Shown piece after piece: positions 1 through 6,600 of a stretch of DNA of 7,522 bases. The stretch covers positions 1-7,522 of the forward strand of contig CALKIP010000005.1 in the NCBI GenBank assembly GCA_937995995.1, read 5' to 3'. The DNA comes from an uncultured bacterium. GTDB lineage: Bacteria > Gemmatimonadota > Gemmatimonadetes > Longimicrobiales > RSA9. The notes below the pieces were generated by a model. It worked only from the letters and a program-made list of their open reading frames with translations. It was not told the DNA's origin and did no database searches. A program made the position numbers and the translations under genes. Numbering within the stretch: the stretch's first letter is position 1; the number at the start of each line of letters is the position of its first letter.

Positions 1-105
1 GAACCGTAGACGCAGCCCCGGCCCGCCCGTCGTGATCAGTCGTCGCTCCAGCGCTCTGTGTGGCGGACCGAACCGCTCCACCGCCGGTCTGCTCGCCTCC
101 TCCAT
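1..105 (-). CDS. N-terminal part of an unrecognised divergent gene, cut by the left edge
   Basis: Reading the minus strand from 105 down to 1 gives an uninterrupted frame of 35 codons beginning MEEASRPAVERFGPPHRALE and continuing to the window edge. The start is chosen because a strong ribosome binding site (GGAGGAGGT, plus-strand complement at 111-119) ends 6 nt upstream of this ATG after its final GGAGG. Another ATG at 109, in a different frame, lies only 2 nt from that motif and gives a glycine-rich product, so it is less likely. The visible part is polar and arginine-rich with no signal peptide or membrane segment, which suggests a cytoplasmic protein. I do not recognise the family. It is transcribed away from the tetR gene, so the two share the 106-231 upstream region and could share control. 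Being real rests on the ribosome site and the open frame; only 35 residues are visible. Confidence 0.5.
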   Translation of the reverse strand, partial: MEEASRPAVERFGPPHRALERRLITTGGPGLRLRF

Positions 106-231
106 GCATCACCTCCTCCACCCGCGCAGGTGAGGCAATCCCCGAACCAGAATCGTTACAGAGACTGACTTGCGATCAGCAACTGAACGATGTTAACCTG
201 CCGCCCCTCGATTCACGAAGGAGGTTTTGAA
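106..231. promoter_or_regulatory. Divergent intergenic region between the left-edge gene and tetR
   Basis: This 126-nt stretch separates two outward-facing starts and must hold the promoters for both if both genes are real. Its middle (about 150-200) is clearly less GC-rich than the flanks, as expected for a promoter. A weak plus-strand candidate is TTGCGA at 170-175 with TGTTAA at 191-196, but the spacing is 15 nt and the matches are partial. A short inverted repeat, TTGC-N5-GCAA, lies at 171-184 with its left arm inside that region; its arms are only 4 bp, so calling it a TetR operator is speculation. TetR regulators often bind next to their own promoter, so autoregulation here is plausible but not shown. 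Confidence 0.35.
218..225 (+). promoter_or_regulatory. Shine-Dalgarno sequence that decides the tetR start
   Basis: AAGGAGGT matches the anti-Shine-Dalgarno core perfectly and is followed after 6 nt by an in-frame TTG at 232. An upstream in-frame ATG at 190 lies before this site and would place the ribosome site inside the coding region, so TTG is the better start. Confidence 0.8.
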
Positions 232-948
232 TTGGGTGTTGCAGAGCGGCGTGAGCGGGAGAAGGAGCAACTCAGGGCGCGGATCGTGGAGGCAGCGAGC
301 GCCATTGTCAGCGAGGAGGGGCTTGATGCGTTGTCGATGCGGAGCATCGCGGACCGGATCGAATACTCGCCCGCCACGATCTACCTGTATTTCAAAGATA
401 AGGATGAGTTGATCCGGAGCGTGGTCGAGGAGGGCGCCCAGCGGTTCGAGGCGGCGATCACCTCGGAGCTGGAAACGGTCGGACCGGATGCGAGCCCCAA
501 GGAGCAGTACGCGGCGACGGGACGTGCCTATGCGCTTTTTGCACTGGAGAACCCCGCGTACTTCCGGATCATGTTCGAGCTTCCTACGGGGGCGCAGCCG
601 AGCTGTCCCGTTGCGGATCCGGAGAACCGGCCGTTCGAGCGGGGAAGTGCGTGGGAAGCGATCGTGGCGACGGTGCAGCGCGCGATCGATGGCCGACAAT
701 TCCACCTGCCCGATGCGACGCGAGGGGCGTTGATCGGCTGGGGTCTGGTCCATGGCCTGACATCGCTGTGCCTGAGCGGCCACCTGAGCGGGGACGTCAC
801 ATCGAAGGGCGAGTTCCTGGACCTGATCGAGGAAGCGATCGCGTCCCTGTTCCGGGGCTGGGACGGAGGACCGGAGAGTGCGTGCTGCCCTTCGGCTCCT
901 GCGGGTGACGGGCGCTCGGTGGGGTCTGCAGGGAACTCCGGTGCATGA
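232..948 (+). CDS. TetR-family transcriptional regulator with WHG-type C-terminal domain
   Basis: Predicted cytoplasmic one-component repressor of 238 residues that would bind DNA as a dimer and release it on binding a small molecule. The N-terminal domain is a typical TetR fold: helix 1 at about 13-29 (start of the conserved run QLRARIVEAASAIVSEEGL), then the helix-turn-helix at about 36-55, ending in the family signature SPATIYLYFKDKDEL. In the ligand domain, W170, H174 and G175 in the run GWGLVHGLTSL match the WHG-type C-terminal domain of many TetR proteins. The last 30 or so residues are a low-complexity Gly/Ser/Pro tail with a CC pair. I chose the TTG at 232 over the ATG at 190 because of the perfect ribosome site at 218-225; the ATG would add 14 poorly TetR-like residues. 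The gene lies 111 nt upstream of the efflux genes on the same strand, so it is the likely local regulator of the pump; binding sites and inducer are unknown. The family call is firm, the target is inferred. Confidence 0.93.
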   Translation: MGVAERREREKEQLRARIVEAASAIVSEEGLDALSMRSIADRIEYSPATIYLYFKDKDELIRSVVEEGAQRFEAAITSELETVGPDASPKEQYAATGRAYALFALENPAYFRIMFELPTGAQPSCPVADPENRPFERGSAWEAIVATVQRAIDGRQFHLPDATRGALIGWGLVHGLTSLCLSGHLSGDVTSKGEFLDLIEEAIASLFRGWDGGPESACCPSAPAGDGRSVGSAGNSGA

Positions 949-952
949 AACC

Positions 953-973
953 GGCGCCGCCACCGAAGCGTAG
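953..973 (+). repeat. Imperfect direct repeat, copy 1 (possible operator)
   Basis: The sequence GGCGCCGC-CACC-GAAGCGTAG starts 5 nt after the tetR stop. It matches a second copy at 1028-1045 (GGCGCCGC-T-GAATCGTAG): 16 of 17 aligned bases are identical, with a 3-nt length difference in the middle. Two related elements in a 111-nt spacer between a regulator and its likely target suggest a protein-binding site, but GGCGCC words arise easily in GC-rich DNA. Confidence 0.35.
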
Positions 974-987
974 TTCGCGTCGGCGCC
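953..987 (+). other. Possible stem-loop between tetR and the efflux genes
   Basis: GGCGCC at 953-958 can pair with GGCGCC at 982-987, and inside this CGAA (964-967) can pair with TTCG (974-977) around a 6-nt loop. The result is a two-part stem with an internal loop. No T-run follows, so it is not a standard intrinsic terminator; it could weakly limit readthrough, stabilise RNA, or be chance. Confidence 0.25.
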
Positions 988-1027
988 TGCGGGCAGGATC
1001 AATCACGAAGAAGGCGGCAAGGAGAAT

Positions 1028-1045
1028 GGCGCCGCTGAATCGTAG
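1028..1045 (+). repeat. Imperfect direct repeat, copy 2, abutting the ribosome site of the channel gene
   Basis: Partner of the element at 953-973, 75 nt further on. It ends at 1045, directly beside the AAAGGGGAG ribosome site at 1046-1054. A 7-mer inside it, GAATCGT (1037-1043), also occurs at 150-156 in the region upstream of tetR. That would fit one regulator acting at both places, but a shared 7-mer is weak evidence. Confidence 0.35.
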
Positions 1046-1054
1046 AAAGGGGAG
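1046..1054 (+). promoter_or_regulatory. Ribosome binding site supporting the GTG start of the channel gene
   Basis: AAAGGGGAG lies 5 nt before the GTG at 1060. Going upstream in this frame there is no other start codon before a stop at 1036, and the later in-frame GTG/ATG at 1096/1099 has no ribosome site and would remove the basic part of the signal peptide. Confidence 0.6.
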
Positions 1055-1059
1055 AAGAG

Positions 1060-2517
1060 GTGGACGGGACAGGGTTGTTTTGCAGTCGTCGTCTGGTGAT
1101 GTCGCTCGCGATCATCGTGCTGACCGCAGGGCCGCTCCGGGCGCAGGATCCATCGTCGGAGCGCAGAGTTCTCACACTCGAGGACGCAGTCGAGCGGGCG
1201 CTGAGGCACAATCGGGAGCTGGAGGGCGCGCGCCTCGCATTCGAGGGCGCCGAGAGCCAGGTCGATGAGGCGTGGGGGAACGTGTTCCCGTCGGTGAACA
1301 CGGATGCCATCTACACTCGGAACCTCTCGGTCCCGGTCCTCTTCTTTCCGATGGACCCGAACGAGCCCGACGTGCTGACGCCGGTCCGGGTCGGCTCCGA
1401 CAACGCGTGGGACTTCCAGTTGCGTGCGGAGCAGCCGCTCTTCCAGGCGGCTGCCTTCCTGGGTGTGGGTGCGGCGGGCCGGTACCGCGCGCTTCAGGGC
1501 GAAATGGTTCGCGGTACCTCACAGGAGGTCGTCACTCGCACCCGCATCGCCTTCTACGATGTGCTTCTCGCCAAGGAAGCGGTTCGCTTGAACGAGAACA
1601 GCGTCAGGCGCGTGCGCGAGGTGCTGGAGGACACGCGCGCACGCAACCGTGCCGGGCTGGCCACGGACTACGATGTACTGCGGCTCGAGGTCGAGCTGGC
1701 GAATCTGGAGCCGAACCTCCGCCGTGCGCGCAACGCGCTGGAGGCGGCCAGGCGCACGCTCGGCGTGGAGCTGGGCGCACGGGATCTCGACGGGATCGAA
1801 GTGGTGGGCACGCTCGCCGAACTGGCCCCCGCGCTCGCGGCCAAGTCTGCGGAGCGGGGCGAGGATGCCTTCGATCTGGATGGCGGGTTGCAGTTCGCAT
1901 CGATGACGCCCGACGAGGTCGTCCAGGTCGCACTCGGCCATCGTTCGGACCTGCGACAGCTCGAGCTGATGGAATCGCTCCGTCACACGGAGCTACGGGT
2001 GGAGCAGGCAGAGTACCTGCCGAAGGTCTCCCTTTTCGGGACGTACTCGATCGCGGCGCAGCAGGACGGCAGCCCCGACTTTTTCGGGACGAGTGCATTG
2101 AACCGCTCCTACGGTAGGCAGGTCGGTATCCGGGTGACGGTACCGATTTTTTCCGGGATGCAGAGGCCGGCGCGGATCGGGCAGCGGCGTGCCGCGCTCA
2201 AGCAGGCTCAGACGCAACTCGATCAGAGGATTGTGCAGGCGGAGCATCAGGTTCGCACGCTACTGGACCAGGCGATGGAAGCCGAGGAGCGGGCGGATGC
2301 ACAACAGCGGGCAGTCGAGCAGGCGCGACGCGGCTTCGAGATCGCGAGTGCGACGTACGCCGAGGGTCTCAGCAGTCAGCTCGAGGTCACGGACGCCGAA
2401 GTCGCGTTGCGGCAGAGCGAGTACAACTACGCACAGGCACTGTACGATTTCCTGGTCGCTCGCGCTCGTCTGGACGAGGCGGTCGGCGTGGTACCGATGG
2501 TGGACACGGGCGCATAG
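1060..2517 (+). CDS. TolC-type outer-membrane efflux protein
   Basis: Outer-membrane channel subunit that would trimerise into a beta-barrel with a long periplasmic alpha-helical tunnel and act as the exit duct of the RND pump encoded downstream. The 485-residue product has a signal peptide: basic R10-R11, a hydrophobic stretch at about 12-26, and a likely cleavage after A28 (LRA|QD). There is no lipobox. Two outer-membrane efflux repeats are visible. The first begins LTLEDAVERALRHN at 39-52 and has the usual long Ala/Arg/Glu-rich helices; the second begins at about 282 (MTPDEVVQVALGHRSDL) and contains EYLPKVSLFGTYSI and the VPIFSG motif typical of the family. Residues about 251-281 form an acidic linker between the repeats. 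The length is usual for the family (about 420-490). The start is GTG, chosen from the ribosome site and the signal peptide. It lies 27 nt upstream of the adaptor gene, fitting a single operon. Family assignment is firm; the pumped substrate is unknown. Confidence 0.93.
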   Translation: MDGTGLFCSRRLVMSLAIIVLTAGPLRAQDPSSERRVLTLEDAVERALRHNRELEGARLAFEGAESQVDEAWGNVFPSVNTDAIYTRNLSVPVLFFPMDPNEPDVLTPVRVGSDNAWDFQLRAEQPLFQAAAFLGVGAAGRYRALQGEMVRGTSQEVVTRTRIAFYDVLLAKEAVRLNENSVRRVREVLEDTRARNRAGLATDYDVLRLEVELANLEPNLRRARNALEAARRTLGVELGARDLDGIEVVGTLAELAPALAAKSAERGEDAFDLDGGLQFASMTPDEVVQVALGHRSDLRQLELMESLRHTELRVEQAEYLPKVSLFGTYSIAAQQDGSPDFFGTSALNRSYGRQVGIRVTVPIFSGMQRPARIGQRRAALKQAQTQLDQRIVQAEHQVRTLLDQAMEAEERADAQQRAVEQARRGFEIASATYAEGLSSQLEVTDAEVALRQSEYNYAQALYDFLVARARLDEAVGVVPMVDTGA

Positions 2518-2544
2518 CACTGCCCTTCAATGTGAGGATAGAGG

Positions 2545-3648
2545 ATGAGCGTGGATAGGAAGTGGCAGAAGACAGTGATCGTGGCGGGGCTCGCCGTGGT
2601 CGGGGCGGCGTGTGGCGCCGGCAACGCGGCCGAGGCGGAGCGGTCCGAGGCCACGGCGACACCGGCGGAAGCGCGCAGGATCGTCCCGGTCGAGGTGGTC
2701 GAGGTCCAGACCGAGCCGTTCGTCGATGTGGTGAGCATCGTCGGCATGGTCGCGGCCAATCGTGATGTGACGATCTCGGCCGAAGAAGGCGGCGTCGTAC
2801 GCGAGATCCTGGTCGACAAGGGTCAGCGCGTCCAGGCCGGCCAGCCGATCCTCAAGATCGACGACGAACTCCTCGCCGCGCAGGTCGAGCAGGCCGAGGC
2901 GGATGCGGCACTCGCACAGGAGACGTGGGCGCGTCAGAAGCGGCTCTGGGAAGTGGAGAAGATCGGGACCGAGATGGCCTATCTGCAGGCCCGCTACGCC
3001 GCGCAGCGCGCGGCGGCGAATCACCGGCTCCTCTCGGAGCGTCTCGACCGGACGACGATCCGCGCGCCGCTGACCGGCGTGCTCGACGCACGCCTCATCG
3101 AACTCGGCGCCATGGTCTCGACGGGCACGCCGGTCGCTCGACTGGTCGACACCCGCACCGTCAAGATCCAGGGCGGTGTGCCCGAGCGGTACGCTTCCGA
3201 CATCCGCAAGGGCGCGCCGGCCGTGACTCGCTTCGATGTCCTCGGTGGCCGCGAGTTTGAGGGCACGATCGATTTCGTCTCGGCGACGGTCGATCCCCAG
3301 GACCGCACGGTGGCCGTCGAAGTCGTCGTCGACAACGCCGACGGCGCGATCAAGCCGGGGATGGTGGCCACGGTCTCCATCGTCCGGCGCGAGCTCGTGG
3401 ACGCCATCGCGGTGCCGCAGGAGGCGGTGCTCCGCACCGAGAGCGGCTACAGCGTCTTTCTCGCCTCCGAACAGGGCGGTGCACTGGTGGCCGAGGCCCG
3501 GCCGGTCGTGACCGGCCCATCGCGCAACAATCGGGTCGTGATCCGCTCGGGTGTGGAGCCCGGCGACCGGCTCGTCGTGGTCGGCCAGAACAAGCTGGCG
3601 GTCGGCGATCGTCTGCGCGTGGTCGAACGAGGGGAGGGGCGGCCATGA
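2545..3648 (+). CDS. RND efflux periplasmic adaptor subunit (membrane fusion protein), lipoprotein
   Basis: Periplasmic adaptor that links the inner-membrane pump to the outer-membrane channel. The 367-residue product starts with a lipoprotein signal: K6 and K9, a hydrophobic stretch, then GAAC with C23 as the predicted lipidated cysteine. G at -3 of the lipobox is less usual than L. Domains in order: barrel-sandwich (lipoyl-like) first half at about 76-106 (EEGGVVREILVDKGQRVQAG); an alpha-helical hairpin at about 109-166, rich in Ala, Gln and Glu; the second lipoyl half at about 169-200, starting with the family motif TIRAPLTGVLDARL; a beta-barrel domain at about 205-280; and a membrane-proximal C-terminal domain containing IAVPQEAVL and ending in a Val/Arg-rich strand region. 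The ATG at 2545 has GAGG 7 nt upstream. Its stop codon overlaps the pump start (ATGA at 3645-3648), suggesting translational coupling. The family is firm; the hairpin is short, as in drug-type rather than metal-type adaptors, which is only a hint. Confidence 0.95.
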   Translation: MSVDRKWQKTVIVAGLAVVGAACGAGNAAEAERSEATATPAEARRIVPVEVVEVQTEPFVDVVSIVGMVAANRDVTISAEEGGVVREILVDKGQRVQAGQPILKIDDELLAAQVEQAEADAALAQETWARQKRLWEVEKIGTEMAYLQARYAAQRAAANHRLLSERLDRTTIRAPLTGVLDARLIELGAMVSTGTPVARLVDTRTVKIQGGVPERYASDIRKGAPAVTRFDVLGGREFEGTIDFVSATVDPQDRTVAVEVVVDNADGAIKPGMVATVSIVRRELVDAIAVPQEAVLRTESGYSVFLASEQGGALVAEARPVVTGPSRNNRVVIRSGVEPGDRLVVVGQNKLAVGDRLRVVERGEGRP

Positions 3649-6600
3649 TGGGCCCAGACACTGAAACGCCGGAGCGCGCCGACGGACGGAAGTTCCGCAA
3701 CTTCGCGCCGACGACGTTCGCGATCGACAAGAGCACCAGCGTGCTGGTATTGATCGCGATGATCGTGATCGTCGGCTTTGCCTCCTATCGGTCCATTCCG
3801 AGAGAGGCGAGTCCGGAGATCACCATCCCGATCATCGCCGTCTCGACGGTCTATCCGGGTGTCGCGCCCAAGGACATCGAAACGCTCGTCACCCGCGTGC
3901 TCGAGGAGAAGCTGAACACGATCGCGGACCTCAAGGTGCTGAGCTCCACGTCGGTCGAGGGCTACTCGAGCATCATCGCCGAGTTCGACACTGACATGGA
4001 CATGGCGGAGGCGCTCCAGAACGTACGTGAGAAGGTCGACCTCGCCCGACCGGAGCTCCCGGCCGATGCCGAGGACCCGACCGTCATGGAGTTCAACTTC
4101 TCGGACTTCCCGATCATGCAGGTCAACGTCTCCGGGGAGTACGACCTGGTGCGCCTCAAGGAGGTCGCCGAGGAGCTGCAGGACCGTCTGGAGCAGATCA
4201 CCTCGATCCTCGAGGTGCGCCTCTCCGGCGGGCTGGAGCGAGAGGTCAAGGTCGAAGTCGACTTGCCGCGCCTGCAGTACTATGGCTTGGCCTTCGGCGA
4301 CGTGATCGAGGCGATCGCCACCGAAAACGTGACCGTCCCCGGCGGCGCGATCGACGTCGGTCACCAGAAATTCCTGGTTCGCGTCGACGGCGAGTTCGTC
4401 GACACGCGCATCATCGAGGACATCGTCATCACGACGATGGGCGGCCGTCCCGTCTACATCCGGGATGTGGCGAGCGTCGACTTCGGCTTCAAGGACCGGG
4501 AGACGTACGCGCGGCTGGATGGCCGCTCGGTGGTCACCTTGGACATCGTGAAGCGCTCGGGTGAGAACATCATCGAGACCGCCGAGCGCGTGAAGGCGGT
4601 CATCGCCGAGATGGAGCCGCAGCTTCCGGCGACGACGGTGATCAAGATCACCGGCGACATGTCCGAGGAGATCCACAAGATGGTGAACAGCCTGGAGAAC
4701 AACATCATCTCCGGGCTGATCCTGGTCGTGGCGGTGCTGCTCTTCTTCCTGGGCGTGAGGAACGCATCGTTCGTGGCAGTCTCGATCCCCCTCTCGATGC
4801 TCCTGTCGTTCGCGGTGCTGAAGGCGCTCGGCATCTCGATGAACATGATCGTGCTGTTTTCGCTGATCCTGGCGCTCGGCATGCTCGTCGACAACGCGAT
4901 CGTGGTGGTCGAGAACATCTATCGTTTCCGAGAGGAGGGGTACGACAACAAGACCGCGTCGATCCGCGCCGTGGGCGAGGTGGCGTTTCCGGTGATCGGC
5001 TCGACGGCGACGACGGTCGCGGCATTCACCCCGCTGCTCTTCTGGCCGGGGATCGTGGGCGAGTTCATGGGCTATCTGCCCAAGACCCTGATCATCACAC
5101 TCACCAGCTCGCTCTTCGTGGCCCTGGTCCTCGTGCCGGTTCTGTGTGCACTCTTCATGAAGCTGGACACGGAGCCGAGCGAGCCGCTGGCGCCTGCGGC
5201 CAGGAAGTCGCTTTACGTCATTGCCGCGCTCGTCCTCCTCGCCATCGCGTCCGCGAACCTCCTCTCGGGGGTCCTCATCGCCGTGCTGGCGGCCGGGCTC
5301 GTGGTCCTCCACAGAAAGGTTCTCGACCGCCTGGGCCGCTGGTTCCAGGACCGGCTGCTCCCCGCGGTCGTCGCGGACTACGAGCGCCGGCTGAACTGGG
5401 CGCTCAACCACCGACTCGTCGTCATGGGCGGTGCCGGGGCGACCTTCGTGATGACGGTCTTCCTCTTCGGCATCTTCAATTCCGGCGTCGAATTCTTCCC
5501 CGAGAGCGTGCCACCCCCCACGGTCTACGCATCGATCGACGTGCCCGACGGAACCAACCCTGCCTTCCTGAACCGTCTGGCGGAGGATGTGGAGGCGCAG
5601 CTCAGGGAGGTGCCGGGATTCGAGGATGTGGAGTCCATGGTGGCCACCGTCGGCGGCGCCGGAATGCAGCTCATGGGCGGCAGCGGCGATGCCACGGTGA
5701 CGGTCAACTTCACCGACTTCGAGGAACGCCGGTACGATGTCTTCGAGACGATCCGTGCGATGCGCGAGCGGCTCGGCGAGGGACTCGCCGGCGCGGACTT
5801 CCGGCTGCAGGCTCAGGAGATGGGCCCGCCCACGGGCAAGCCGGTGAATCTGGAGATCGTGGGCGAGGATCCGGAGGTGCTGCGTCGGCTCGCCGAACAG
5901 GTCGTCCAGATCCTCGAGAGCTCGGAGGTCGGCGCCCGGCTCGATGGCCTCGAGAGCGACATGGCACGCGGCCGCAGTGAACTGGTCGTCGACGTCGACC
6001 GCGAGAAAGCGGCGCTCTACGGCCTCTCCACCTTCGAGGTGGGCAGCACCATCCGCACCGCGATCCAGGGGAGCGAGGCGGCAAAGTTCCGGACCGGCAA
6101 TGACGAGTACGACATCGTCGTTCGCCTGGCGGAGCCGTACCGCCAGAACCTGGACGCACTCCGCGACCTCACCATCATGGCGGATGGCGGCAGGCAGATC
6201 CCGCTCCCGTCCGTGGCGACGTGGCGCGTGGATGAAGGGTACGGCAGCGTCGTGCGCAAGGACCTCGACCGGGTCGCGACGGTCAGCTCCGACGTCGTAG
6301 CGGGGGAGAACAGCCACGCGGTCCTCTTCGCCGTGCGGCAAACCCTGGCGGATTTCCAGGCATCGCTGCCGCCAGGCTACACCCTGCGCTTCACCGGTGA
6401 GCAGGAGGACATGCAGGAGTCGCAGCAGTTCCTTACGGGCGCCTTCGGGCTCGCGCTTCTGCTGATCGCCTTCATCCTGATCTCGCAGTTCAACTCGGTG
6501 ATCAAGCCGGTCATCATCCTGACCTCGGTGATCATGTCGACCGTCGGCGTGCTCGTCGGTCTCATGGTCTTCCGGATGCCGTTCGGGATCATCATGACCG

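Noticed and set aside
170..196. TTGCGA/TGTTAA as a definite tetR promoter
   Set aside because: The spacing of 15 nt and weak hexamer matches are too poor for a firm call; kept only as a weak candidate in the intergenic entry.
193..1002. A 269-codon minus-strand open frame opposite tetR
   Set aside because: It is antisense to a clear TetR gene, is rich in Arg/Leu/Asp with no recognisable fold, and has no ribosome site.
945..1268. A plus-strand frame starting with an ATGA overlap at the end of tetR
   Set aside because: The overlap looks like operon coupling, but the product is an Arg/Gly/Ala-rich low-complexity string, there is no clear ribosome site, and two thirds of it overlaps the channel gene in another frame.
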